From positions 1-54,024 of the forward strand of contig JANQMU010000068.1 of NCBI GenBank assembly GCA_028279875.1: a DNA stretch of 54,024 bases, written 5' to 3'. The notes beneath the pieces were generated by a model. That model was given only the letters and a program-made list of their open reading frames with translations, made no database searches and was not told where the DNA came from. The DNA is from Rhizobiaceae bacterium. Its GTDB lineage: Bacteria > Pseudomonadota > Alphaproteobacteria > Rhizobiales > Rhizobiaceae. Numbering within the stretch: position 1 is the first letter of the stretch; each line of letters begins with the position of its first letter. Below, piece by piece: positions 43,286 through 51,542 of this stretch. A program made the position numbers and the translations under genes.

Positions 43286-44608
43286 ATGAAGAGACTGATT
43301 GGAAAGGGACTGCTCGCCGCCGGCGCGCTTGCCCTGTCGACGGGACTGGCGGTGGCCGATCCTTACGAAAAATACCGCGGAACGACGATCGTCGTGTCCT
43401 GGCCGGCCCTCAGCCACTTCAAGAAAGCCGAGACACTGGTCGAGGAATTCACCGAGGAGACCGGCATCGAGGTGGAAATCGATGCGCTGCAATATCTCAA
43501 GCTTCGCGACCGGCAATTGCTGGAAATGTCGAAGGACGAGGGCGAATATGACGTCGTTTCCTGGGTCGTCATGTGGAAGGGCGAATATGTCTCCAAGGGG
43601 CTGCTGACCCCGTTGTCGCAATTCTACACCAGCGGATCGCTGGTCGATCCGGATTACGATATCGACGACATTGCCGACGCCTATCTGCAGAACGGCGGCA
43701 TTGTCGGCGGCACCAAGGGCTATATGCCCGGCAAATCCGGCGCCATGTATGGCGTGCCCTTCGGCGCCGAGACGTCGATCCTCGCCTATCGCAAGGACAT
43801 CTTCGAGGAGCAGGGACTGGAGGTCCCGACGACCTATGACGAATTGCGCGCCGTCATGGCCAAGCTCCGCGAAGCCGGCATTCCGGCGCTGACCTCGCGC
43901 GGCAAGACCGGACACCAGGTGACGGCCGCCTGGCTGATGCATCTGGCGCCGCTCGGCGGCAAGATCTTCGATGAAAAATGGAACCCGGTGATCAATTCTC
44001 CGGAGGCCGTCGAGGCGGCGCAGGTGCTGCGCGAGGTGGTGCAGACCGGCCCGGCCGGCATCCCGACCTTCGGCTTCGGCGAGGCGGCGGCCGCGTTCCT
44101 GCAGGGCGAAGCGGCGATGCATCTCGACACGCTGAAGATCGCCGCCATGTCGCGCGATCCCAAACTGTCGAAGATCGACGGCAAGGTGGGCTACGCACTG
44201 CATCCCGTCGGCGTGCGCTGCGGTGCGGAGACCGGCGGCTTTGCCGCGGGCATTCCCGCCAATGCGCCCAACAAGGAAGCCGCGTTCCTGTTCCTGCAAT
44301 ATATCACCTCGAAAAAGGGCGACCAGCGCATGGTCGAACTGGGCGGCGATCCGGTCCGGATCTCGACGCTGAAGAACAATGCCGACAAGTTCGACGATTA
44401 CGCGGTCGTGGCAGAGCAACTGCCCTGTGCCGATCCCGACTGGCGTCCGCTGATCCCAGAGTGGAACGAGTTGAACATCGACGTTCTCGGGCAGGCGCTG
44501 ACAGAGGTCATCACCACCGACAAGCCGATCCAGCCCATCATGGACGCGGCCAATGAAAAGGCCCGCGCCATCATGGAGCGCGAAGGCTACTACGTCTGGC
44601 AGAATTAA
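43286..44608 (+). CDS. sugar-type ABC transporter binding protein
   Basis: A 440-residue family 1 extracellular solute-binding protein with signal peptide 1-24 (ending AVA). YDVVSWVVMWKGEY, ETSILAYRKDIFEEQGLEVPTTYDEL and FLQGEAAMHLDT match the family. ATG 43286 is set by AAAGGAGG just upstream; the frame continues back over the ATPase gene without meaning. It would bind an oligosaccharide, polyol or similar compound. A textbook terminator follows the stop. Confidence 0.94.
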   Translation: MKRLIGKGLLAAGALALSTGLAVADPYEKYRGTTIVVSWPALSHFKKAETLVEEFTEETGIEVEIDALQYLKLRDRQLLEMSKDEGEYDVVSWVVMWKGEYVSKGLLTPLSQFYTSGSLVDPDYDIDDIADAYLQNGGIVGGTKGYMPGKSGAMYGVPFGAETSILAYRKDIFEEQGLEVPTTYDELRAVMAKLREAGIPALTSRGKTGHQVTAAWLMHLAPLGGKIFDEKWNPVINSPEAVEAAQVLREVVQTGPAGIPTFGFGEAAAAFLQGEAAMHLDTLKIAAMSRDPKLSKIDGKVGYALHPVGVRCGAETGGFAAGIPANAPNKEAAFLFLQYITSKKGDQRMVELGGDPVRISTLKNNADKFDDYAVVAEQLPCADPDWRPLIPEWNELNIDVLGQALTEVITTDKPIQPIMDAANEKARAIMEREGYYVWQN

Positions 44609-44616
44609 GCCGGCCG

Positions 44617-44648
44617 GGCGGGGGCCGCTGACGGTCCCCGCCTTTTTT
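44617..44648 (+). terminator. intrinsic terminator after the binding-protein gene
   Basis: Eleven-base arms (44617-44627 and 44632-44642, one G-T mismatch) with loop CTGA are followed by six T. It lies between the binding-protein and permease genes of one operon, so it most likely reduces read-through and makes binding protein in excess over permease. Confidence 0.85.
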
Positions 44649-44673
44649 CAGAGCAAACAGTCAAACGGCGCGG

Positions 44674-45585
44674 ATGTCACAGGTCAGCCAGAAACCACGA
44701 TTTGAACCGGGAGCGTTCACGCCCTACTCGTTCATCATGCCGGCCATCCTGGTCATGCTGGGCGGGCTGCTCTACCCGGTCATCATGGCGTTCTACCTGT
44801 CGTTCTACGACTGGGAGATCGGGCGCAAACTCGCCGATGCGCCGTTCGTTTCCTTCGACCATTTCGTGCGCATGATCGGCGATCCGCAGGTCTGGGAGGT
44901 GCTGTGGGTCACGCTGCGCTTCGGCTTCTGGACCATTACCATCGAGATGGTGCTCGGCGTGGCGCTGGCGCTGCTTCTGGAAAAGCCGATCCGCGGCGCC
45001 TCGATCTTCCGCACCATCTTCATCCTGCCGCTGATGGTCTCGCCGGTCGTGGTCGGCCTGATCTGGCGCTATTTGTTCGATGCGCGCATCGGCTGGATCA
45101 ATTATTATCTGAGCGTCTGGTTCGGCATCGAGCCGCAGGTCTGGCTGGGCGATCCGCAACTGGCGTTCTTCGCCATCGTCTTCACCGATATCTGGCAGTG
45201 GACGCCGTTCATCTTCATCATCGTCATTGCCGGGCTGCAGGCGCTGCCCTCGGAAGTCGTCGAAGCGTCGACCATCGACGGGGCGAACTGGTATCAGCAG
45301 ATCTTCCTGGTCAAGCTGCCGATGATCAAATCGATCCTGGTGATCGCCCTCTTGATGCGCCTGATCGACGTGTTCCGCGGCCTGGAGGTGATGCTGATCA
45401 TGACCGGCGGCGGGCCCGGCCGGTCGACCGAACTGCTGTCGCTGCATATCTACAACCGCGCCTTCGACACCCAGCAGCTGGGCTATGCCTCGGCGATCTC
45501 CGTCTTGCTGATACTCATCGTCTTCGGCATCAGCACCGCCATCCTGACGATGGCCAATCCGATGAAGAGCAAATCCGATGTGTGA
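44674..45585 (+). CDS. sugar-type ABC transporter permease (MalF/UgpA type)
   Basis: A 303-residue permease with six hydrophobic helices. The EAA loop is PSEVVEASTIDGANWYQQIFLVKLPMIKSIL, and MTGGGPGRSTELLSLHIYNRAF is typical of UgpA-type partners. It starts 26 bases after the terminator T-run and is followed by the second permease 9 bases later. It forms the membrane channel with that partner. Confidence 0.94.
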   Translation: MSQVSQKPRFEPGAFTPYSFIMPAILVMLGGLLYPVIMAFYLSFYDWEIGRKLADAPFVSFDHFVRMIGDPQVWEVLWVTLRFGFWTITIEMVLGVALALLLEKPIRGASIFRTIFILPLMVSPVVVGLIWRYLFDARIGWINYYLSVWFGIEPQVWLGDPQLAFFAIVFTDIWQWTPFIFIIVIAGLQALPSEVVEASTIDGANWYQQIFLVKLPMIKSILVIALLMRLIDVFRGLEVMLIMTGGGPGRSTELLSLHIYNRAFDTQQLGYASAISVLLILIVFGISTAILTMANPMKSKSDV

Positions 45586-45594
45586 GGCGCGGCG

Positions 45595-46422
45595 ATGAAC
45601 GACACTTTCCTTCGCCAGTTGTGGCACTATCTGGCGCTGATCTTCCTGGCGGTGCTGGCGCTCGCCCCGATCTGGGTGATGGTCGCGACCTCCTTCAAGG
45701 ACGATGTGCTGGTGCAGGAGGGCAAGCCGCTGTGGTTCTTCTTCGCGCCGACGCTGGACAATTACCACTACATCGTCACACGCGGGAAGTTCGACCGGTA
45801 TCTGACCAATTCGGTGATCGTCGGCACCGCCTCGACCGCCATCACCCTGCTGCTTGGCGGGTTCTGCGCCTATGCGCTGGCGCGGATGGATTTTCGCGGC
45901 CGCACCCTGATGGCCAATTCGACGCTGCTGGTGCGCATGGTGCCGCCGGCGGTGCTGGCGGTGCCGGCCTTCGCCTTCGTGACGCTGTCCGGCGTCGACA
46001 GCGATCTGGCGGTGCTGACCTTCTTCTACACGGCGCTGAACCTGCCCTTCGCGATCTGGCTGCTGTTCGGATTCTACAAACAGATCCCGGTGGAGCTGGA
46101 GGAAGCCGCCATCGTCGACGGCGCCAGTTCCCTGCAGGTCTTCTTCCGGGTGCTGCTGCCGCTGATGAAATCGGGCTATGCGGTGGCCGCCATCTTCACC
46201 TTCCGCATCGCCTGGAACGAATTCATCCTGGCGCTGCTTCTGACCGGCCGCACGACGCGGACCCTGCCGGTCGGCGCCGCCGGATTCATCACCGATACCG
46301 GCGTCGAATGGGGACGGATCATGGCCATGGGCACGCTGATCGTCATCCCGCCGCTGCTGTTCACCTTCTTCGCCGCCCGGCAGATCATCGCCGGCATGAC
46401 GGCCGGCGCCGTCAAGGGCTGA
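45595..46422 (+). CDS. sugar-type ABC transporter permease (MalG/UgpE type)
   Basis: A 275-residue permease with six helices and the EAA loop PVELEEAAIVDGASSLQVFFRVLLPLMKSG. The C-terminus AARQIIAGMTAGAVKG is the usual MalG-type end. It is the last gene of the importer operon and converges on the RidA-like gene with a 9-base gap. Together with the gene at 44674 it makes the substrate pore. Confidence 0.94.
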   Translation: MNDTFLRQLWHYLALIFLAVLALAPIWVMVATSFKDDVLVQEGKPLWFFFAPTLDNYHYIVTRGKFDRYLTNSVIVGTASTAITLLLGGFCAYALARMDFRGRTLMANSTLLVRMVPPAVLAVPAFAFVTLSGVDSDLAVLTFFYTALNLPFAIWLLFGFYKQIPVELEEAAIVDGASSLQVFFRVLLPLMKSGYAVAAIFTFRIAWNEFILALLLTGRTTRTLPVGAAGFITDTGVEWGRIMAMGTLIVIPPLLFTFFAARQIIAGMTAGAVKG

Positions 46423-46431
46423 CCGCCCGCC

Positions 46432-46824
46432 TTATCCGATCACGCCCATCGCGTCGATCTCGACCAGGAAGGCCGGATCGGCGAGGCCCTGGACCGTGAC
46501 GCCGGTGCTGCAGTGATGCACGCCCTCGAACCATTCATTGATCGCCGCATAGACCGCGGGCCGATAGGAAATGTCGGTGACATAGACGGTCAGCTTGCAG
46601 ATATCGTTGAGGGTTCCACCGGCTTCCTCGACGAACTGCTTGATGTTGCGGCAGGCCTGATGGGCCTGCGCGCCTGCGTCGCCCGGGCCGATGAGATTGC
46701 CGTCAAGGTCGACGCCGACCTGGCCCTGCATGAACAGGAAATCGCCGCTGGCCCGGATCGCCTTCGAATAGGTGGCCCTGGCGTGATAGCGGGTTTCGTA
46801 TTTATGGATGTGCTGTTTCGGCAC
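46432..46824 (-). CDS. RidA family protein
   Basis: A 130-residue YjgF/RidA-family protein; members hydrolyse reactive enamine/imine intermediates or act in ring-cleavage pathways. Visible signatures are FMQGQVGVD, QACRNIKQFVEEAGGTLNDICKLTVYVTD and a C-terminal PAFLVEIDAMGV. The start is GTG 46824, preceded by AAGGAG. A basic/aromatic N-terminal extension (HIHKYETRYHARATYSKAI) precedes the core. It is 24 bases downstream of the unrecognised gene at 46849 and probably cotranscribed with it. Confidence 0.9.
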   Translation of the reverse strand: MPKQHIHKYETRYHARATYSKAIRASGDFLFMQGQVGVDLDGNLIGPGDAGAQAHQACRNIKQFVEEAGGTLNDICKLTVYVTDISYRPAVYAAINEWFEGVHHCSTGVTVQGLADPAFLVEIDAMGVIG

Positions 46825-46848
46825 GGGTGCTTCTCCTTTGCGGTGGGA

Positions 46849-47661
46849 TCAGTGCTGTTGTTCAATCGACACGTTTGCCAGCTCGCCGTCGGACCGGCGC
46901 AGGATGACGGTCGAAAACTCGGGCGCCACGGAATAGACGACCATGTAAAGACCGACCAGAAACGCGTCGCAATGGATCGCCCAGGGTTCGGTCATCACGC
47001 CGTGGCCGAAGGGGATCGGGAAGGCCGAAATGCGCCGCGACCCGTCGCCATAATGCTTGCCGAGGATCATGTGGCCGCCGGCCGCGCGGTCGAGCGGCAT
47101 ATGGAAATGCGGCCTGTCATGGATCTCCAGATAGGCGCCGCCGCCGCGGTCGGCGACCATCAGATAGTCATCGACATAGGCCTCGCCGACGGCGGTGATT
47201 GTGACCGGCAGGTTGTGCGTGGTCCTGAATCGCAGCGCCTCGCCGACCGCCACCAGCCGGCAATCATATTCGGCGAGATATTCCGGCTTCGGCTCGGCCA
47301 GCGGAATGTGAAGCGTATCGGCCCCGCCGGCCAGGATATAGCGGCCATTGCCGCCCAGAATATTGGCGTCGGCATTGTGATAATCGGGCTCCGAGACCCA
47401 TCGCCCCTCAAGCCGCAGATGCGGCGGCATGCCGGCCGCCGGCAACTCGGCAGGGGCGATGCCGGCGTCCTTGTGCAGACCGTCCATCTCCACCCGGTAG
47501 GACGTCCACGGCTCGACATGCCCGATAATGTTCTCGGTGCGCATGAAGGCCTGTTCGGACCGGCCGATGCGATTGACCAGAAGACTGGGCAGATCGCTGA
47601 TGACATCGGCCGGAAGCGCCCGCACAGACCGGAGCATGTCACCGCGGATCGGGTCCTGCAT
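46849..47661 (-). CDS. unrecognised protein, cupin-like in pattern
   Basis: A 270-residue protein that I do not recognise. It has no signal peptide or membrane helix. The C-terminal half has beta-rich repeats and a histidine-rich stretch, EIHDRPHFHMPLD, then PIPFGHGVMTEPWAIHCD, which could bind a metal in a cupin-like barrel. The start is ATG 47661 because AAGGAG lies 6 bases upstream (47668-47673); the frame is open further up to 47766 without a better site. It is paired with the RidA-like gene, so an enzyme in small-molecule breakdown is plausible. Confidence 0.7.
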   Translation of the reverse strand: MQDPIRGDMLRSVRALPADVISDLPSLLVNRIGRSEQAFMRTENIIGHVEPWTSYRVEMDGLHKDAGIAPAELPAAGMPPHLRLEGRWVSEPDYHNADANILGGNGRYILAGGADTLHIPLAEPKPEYLAEYDCRLVAVGEALRFRTTHNLPVTITAVGEAYVDDYLMVADRGGGAYLEIHDRPHFHMPLDRAAGGHMILGKHYGDGSRRISAFPIPFGHGVMTEPWAIHCDAFLVGLYMVVYSVAPEFSTVILRRSDGELANVSIEQQH

Positions 47662-48219
47662 CACCAGCTCCTTGGGTCTTGGCCGTCTGCCTGGGCGGCG
47701 GACAACGGATACGCCTGCTTGTGCGGCCATCGCAGGATGATAGGAAATCCGGAAGGCGGGGGCCATATGAATGGGGTAAAGGCAGGCGTTAGCTGAGCTA
47801 ATGTTGGTTTTGTGGTGTGTGGGGAGGGGGTGTGGCGGATTGGGTGCGGGGTGATGGCGGATTGGAATATGGGGTCGGGTTTGATAATGGGCGAAGTTGT
47901 ATTTGGTTCAGGTGGAGCTATCGACCCATTGCTGACATTCATTGAACAGATCGATGCTGCTCTGCACAATCCGATGGCAGATGTTCGTTGAGACGCGACA
48001 ATGGCTTAGACGCGGACGAAGCTGTCGTCTGGCACTAACGGTCAAAAGTCTCGAATGGAGTCGCCAACCGATCGTCCGGCATCCGGAACGAGAAGCGAGG
48101 AGTTATCCTTCCTGATATGACCATCGCGGTTGCAGTGTCTACGGGCCTCGATCCCAAAACGAGGCACTCCGAGATGGAGTCCCCTTGCTTGCGTAAGCGT
48201 GTGCCTGATACTTTTCCTT
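47662..48219. other. gene-poor junction at the left edge of the low-GC region
   Basis: No convincing gene. The first 200 bases are G-rich with imperfect repeats of GTGGCGGATTG / ATGGCGGATTG (about 47831-47865). A 45-codon open frame at 47854-47991 (starting MADWNMGSG) has no ribosome site and is not claimed. Two small stem-loops, CCTCG/CGAGG (near 48148-48166) and ACTCC/GGAGT (near 48168-48182), lie before the HEPN gene and may shape its leader. No tRNA or clear attachment repeat is visible. Confidence 0.5.
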
Positions 48220-49734
48220 ATGCAGGCGCACGATCAGTACAACGGCGTTTTCTTGACGAGCGATAGTCAATTCGCCGGGCACCTGAGTATTGCAGGCGCT
48301 GACAGCCTCGTGAAGCTCATTGGAAAGAGCTTCTGGGCAAAGCCGGAAACCCAATACTCAGACATCCATGGAATGCTAGGGGACGGCAGGAAAGCGTCGC
48401 TTCTGGATTGCGTATTCGCCGGTCAAACGCAGCACCGTTTCGATGAGAACGCGCAGTTCGAGAGCACATTCTTCCCGAACTACGTTGTCGTGGGCGAAGA
48501 GTTCATCCGCTCCAACGAATCTGTCATCCGTGCGGTTCGCTACCACTTCAAAAACATAGCCAGCCTATTGAGCGGACACAAGACCTTCCAGTCTCTCGAC
48601 CCGGATCCCGATTACGTGCGCAGGTTGTTAGAGGAAGACCACAAGCGATCGGTGAAGATCGCCGAGAAGCATGGATGGTCGAAACGCCCCTTCGAGCCGG
48701 AGATCGGCGAGCATCCACACTTGCTGTACTTCAGCGGCGTGTGGGAGATCATCGCGGCTGATACCAAGCTCGGAAGAATCTCTCTGACAAACCGCACCTC
48801 TCACGGTATGGGAACTGCAGCTGGAATCGGCATTGACAACAAAGTAACAGCCAATATCGAATTCGTTGAACCCAAGACGCTTGAAGCCGCCGTCCGCGCG
48901 CTGTGTACTTTGCACGGCCTTTTTGAGCTCAGCTTAGGGCGCCGGCAGCGCTATCGGTGGATTGAGCTTGAGCTTACGCACCGCACGAAAGGTGAGGAAC
49001 ACAACCTACATCAGACAGCCCGGCTGTACTGGAGCCTGTGCAACGAGCGTGTCGACGATGACTCAAAAACGCATCGGGTGGACGTTCTCTTGGCCCCAGA
49101 TCGACGTCCCGGCGAATTTGCTACGGTGGCTGCAGGATGGATGGACGGCGTCGCGACCATGGGTGATCCCCGGGAACGCTTTGCAACTGCGTTTTTCGGG
49201 CGCTATGGCATCAATCGGATCGTTGGCGCCGCCAACATGTTCGATCTGCTGCCTGAGAGCCACGCGCCCAAGAAGAAGGATCCTGATGCGTTGTTGAGGG
49301 CGGCAGTGGAGCAATGCCGCGAGATATTTAAGACCCTGCCGGACAGTTTCGCGAAGCAGTCGGTATTCTCGGCGTTGGGTCGTGTCGGCACAGCCAGTCT
49401 TCGTGACAAGGTCTATCACCAGGCTGACAAGGTCATCGCGCCAGTTGGCTACAAGTTTCCTGACCTGCATCTGCCGTGCAAGCACGCGGTAATGGCCCGC
49501 AATCACTATGTGCACGGTAGCCAGGCGTCGTTCGACTATCAGGAGCACTTCACTGAGTTTGCGTTCATCACCGATACGCTGGAATTTGTTTTCGCCGCCT
49601 CCGACTTGCTTGATCTGGGATGGGATTTAGAAAGCTGGATCGGCGAAGCCAGGGGAATGTCACATCCGTTTAGCGCCTATATTATCAACTATCCGGAAAA
49701 CATGCGCCGTCTCAAGGCTCTTGTCAGCAAGTAG
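48220..49734 (+). CDS. ApeA-like HEPN protein (candidate anti-phage RNase)
   Basis: A 504-residue protein. The N-terminal region (about 1-120: YNGVFLTSDSQFAGHLSI, DIHGMLGDGRKASLLDC) resembles the ApeA N-terminal domain. Near the C-terminus it has the HEPN RNase motif R-x4-H in ARNHYVHG (Arg427, His432). ApeA-type proteins have been reported as single-gene phage defence through abortive infection. ATG 48220 lacks a ribosome site; GTG 48199 and TTG 48130 are in frame but would add an odd cysteine-rich start. It stands alone; base composition is lower in GC than the catabolic genes to the left. Confidence 0.72.
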   Translation: MQAHDQYNGVFLTSDSQFAGHLSIAGADSLVKLIGKSFWAKPETQYSDIHGMLGDGRKASLLDCVFAGQTQHRFDENAQFESTFFPNYVVVGEEFIRSNESVIRAVRYHFKNIASLLSGHKTFQSLDPDPDYVRRLLEEDHKRSVKIAEKHGWSKRPFEPEIGEHPHLLYFSGVWEIIAADTKLGRISLTNRTSHGMGTAAGIGIDNKVTANIEFVEPKTLEAAVRALCTLHGLFELSLGRRQRYRWIELELTHRTKGEEHNLHQTARLYWSLCNERVDDDSKTHRVDVLLAPDRRPGEFATVAAGWMDGVATMGDPRERFATAFFGRYGINRIVGAANMFDLLPESHAPKKKDPDALLRAAVEQCREIFKTLPDSFAKQSVFSALGRVGTASLRDKVYHQADKVIAPVGYKFPDLHLPCKHAVMARNHYVHGSQASFDYQEHFTEFAFITDTLEFVFAASDLLDLGWDLESWIGEARGMSHPFSAYIINYPENMRRLKALVSK

Positions 49735-50219
49735 CCTTCTCAAAGGCTCGACATCAGCGAAATCGTCGCTGGCGACGAAACCGGCTCAGTGAACAGAAAG
49801 CCTCATTAAAGCCCGTAATACTGACGTCGGAAAGTGCTGCTCAAGAGCTCCAAGCAATGCCCGGTTCCGTGAACGATCACCGGCGCTCTAAAAGAACGAC
49901 GCAATGGAAGCGCGAAGCGGACGACACAAAGAGTGAGGTACAACGTCGGCCCTGGGCCAGCTCTTCGATGACGAAAATCAGCTGTGCGGGGATAGAATTA
50001 CGGTGATGGCATGGACGTCTCCTCTCACTGGATCCCATTGACAACCCAGTATGGCCCATAACGAGGCCGATGGGGCGTCCATGCCATCACCGTAATTGCG
50101 ATGAGTGTGCTAAGCACCGTCGATTTTAGCGGTGACAGAAACGCATAGCTTTTGTCCGATGGTTCGATGTGGCGGATTGCTAAGACAGAGCAATCTGATC
50201 ACTTGAAGCGTCCTTCTGA
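49735..50219. other. non-coding gap with a MITE-like element
   Basis: Besides the inverted-repeat element at 49996-50097 I see no gene. An open frame on the minus strand at 49877-50059 runs through the repeat and has no ribosome site. The 120 bases to the right of the element may carry the 3' end of the TPR-protein transcript. Confidence 0.5.
49996..50097. mobile_element. 102-bp MITE-like element with perfect 22-bp terminal inverted repeats
   Basis: Arms 49996-50017 and 50076-50097 are exact reverse complements over 22 bp (AATTACGGTGATGG... on each side) around a 58-bp centre with no coding capacity. The outer AATT is on both sides and could be the target duplication. In RNA the stem extends to about 26 pairs with G-U pairs. 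No transposase is present, so it would be a miniature or decayed element moved by an enzyme encoded elsewhere. Confidence 0.65.
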
Positions 50220-51140
50220 TCAGCCATCTCCAATCAGTTTTCTAAACTCTTCATCGTTGGCAAAATTCTTGAAGTAGTCATCCAGATGCCCGCGGATAGC
50301 ACGGAGTTCACGATCCGCCCCTCTCAGCGCCTCAAGTGCTCGGAAGAGCTGGACACGATCATTTTTCATCGCGAACACGCACGCTAAGTTGTATTCGGCA
50401 TCTCTCTTTTCGTATTCCTCCGTCGCTAGAGATTTGCCAATAAGTAAATCAGCTTCAGCTTCCTTAAGACGGCCTAGGCGCTTCAGCATCGCTCCGCGAT
50501 ACACGAACAGGCGTGCCTTCAGACTATCTTCTGGAGCGCTGTCGGCAAATGTAATAGCTTCGTTGTAGGCTCTCAGGGCCATTAGGTTGGTATCATTGCC
50601 TGCGCGCATGTTTGCGTAGGCGACCCCTCTCGTTAGCTGGGAACGAAAATCTTCCGGTCGAACTGAAACGTATGCGTCAAAGTGTTCGGCAGCATCATTC
50701 CATCTCCGCTTAGCCATATAGCCTTTTGCCAATTCGAGATGCCAGCTTGGGTTGCGAATTCCACCTCCGGAATCCTCAGCCTTCTCCATCTTTCCGATCA
50801 AGTTATCGATCTTGCTAGCAATATCCGAACCAAGTTGGTTTATCGTTGCTCCTACAGCAATCGTATCAATAGTAATTCCCGATCCCGACAACGCCTCCTC
50901 CAGCTGTGAACGGAGCTTTTCATTCTCAGCGGTCAAATTTTCATTCTTCTTCTGGTTCTTTTCTTCGGAGAAACTCCTCCGCTCCTCTGAGAGCTGTAGT
51001 CGCTCTGCAATAATGTCAGCTCTCGCCCTTTCCGCGCTTCTGATAACAGCAGCCAGACGAATTACGAAGCCTAGCGTCGTGAGCCCCAATATAGCCGCAG
51101 TCGCCGAGAAGTAGGGTTGCAGTTCCTGCAGTGTCATCAT
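50220..51140 (-). CDS. membrane-anchored coiled-coil/TPR protein
   Basis: A 306-residue protein of unknown function. One hydrophobic helix at about 12-32 is followed by a charged coiled coil (about 35-95, rich in Glu, Arg and Lys: ERLQLSEERRSFSEEKNQKKNE). Tetratricopeptide-like repeats follow at about 130-250: AKGYMAKRRWNDAAEHFDAYV, TRGVAYANMR, YRGAMLKRLGRLKEAEADL, YNLACVFA. The anchor and repeats suggest a protein-binding scaffold at the inner membrane facing the cytoplasm. Lower GC than the catabolic genes and its place between two defence-like genes hint at horizontal origin. No partner can be named. Confidence 0.8.
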   Translation of the reverse strand: MMTLQELQPYFSATAAILGLTTLGFVIRLAAVIRSAERARADIIAERLQLSEERRSFSEEKNQKKNENLTAENEKLRSQLEEALSGSGITIDTIAVGATINQLGSDIASKIDNLIGKMEKAEDSGGGIRNPSWHLELAKGYMAKRRWNDAAEHFDAYVSVRPEDFRSQLTRGVAYANMRAGNDTNLMALRAYNEAITFADSAPEDSLKARLFVYRGAMLKRLGRLKEAEADLLIGKSLATEEYEKRDAEYNLACVFAMKNDRVQLFRALEALRGADRELRAIRGHLDDYFKNFANDEEFRKLIGDG

Positions 51141-51542
51141 AGCAATGTATCCTCATTCTCGCTAAACTTGCCCTGCTGATGGTTTCAGATCAATCGGAGT
51201 GAAGCCGAGTATCGATAGATGGGCAGGTTTGTCCCGCGTTGTTGGCGCAATGTAAACAACCGAAGGATGCAGACTTCCCGAACAGTGAGGATGCTTCCTG
51301 GTGTAGTGCTTGGTCTGACGCGCGAGCTGAGCCTTCGACTACTGATTGACTATCGGCGGGGAGCGATGTTCCCCAATGATTTCCGTGATCGTCGGATAAT
51401 CCGCAGATAGAAGACATTTGCTGATGTGGGATTTTTGAGATCTTCACACCGCTTGACCTTAGCGGCGAAATTATATCAACCTAAGCTTGAGTGACTGAAT
51501 ACAATGCAGAATTAGCAAAAAGATAAGTGGGCAAATTAGTCT
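51141..51542 (+). other. 402-bp non-coding region before the reverse transcriptase gene
   Basis: No gene is convincing on either strand here; short frames lack ribosome sites. Short stems are visible, such as GGGGA/TCCCC near 51359-51375. Defence reverse transcriptases often have a structured non-coding RNA next to the gene, and this is the right size and place for one, but I cannot show that it is transcribed. The last 90 bases are AT-rich and probably hold the promoter of the reverse transcriptase gene. Confidence 0.4.

Noticed and set aside
47854..47991. 45-codon plus-strand frame beginning MADWNMGSG
   Set aside because: The composition is somewhat protein-like, but there is no ribosome site, no neighbour logic and no known family, so it is noted only in the gap entry.
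49877..50059. Minus-strand 60-codon frame in the MITE-like region
   Set aside because: Its start lies inside the element and it reads through an inverted repeat arm; no ribosome site or family resemblance.
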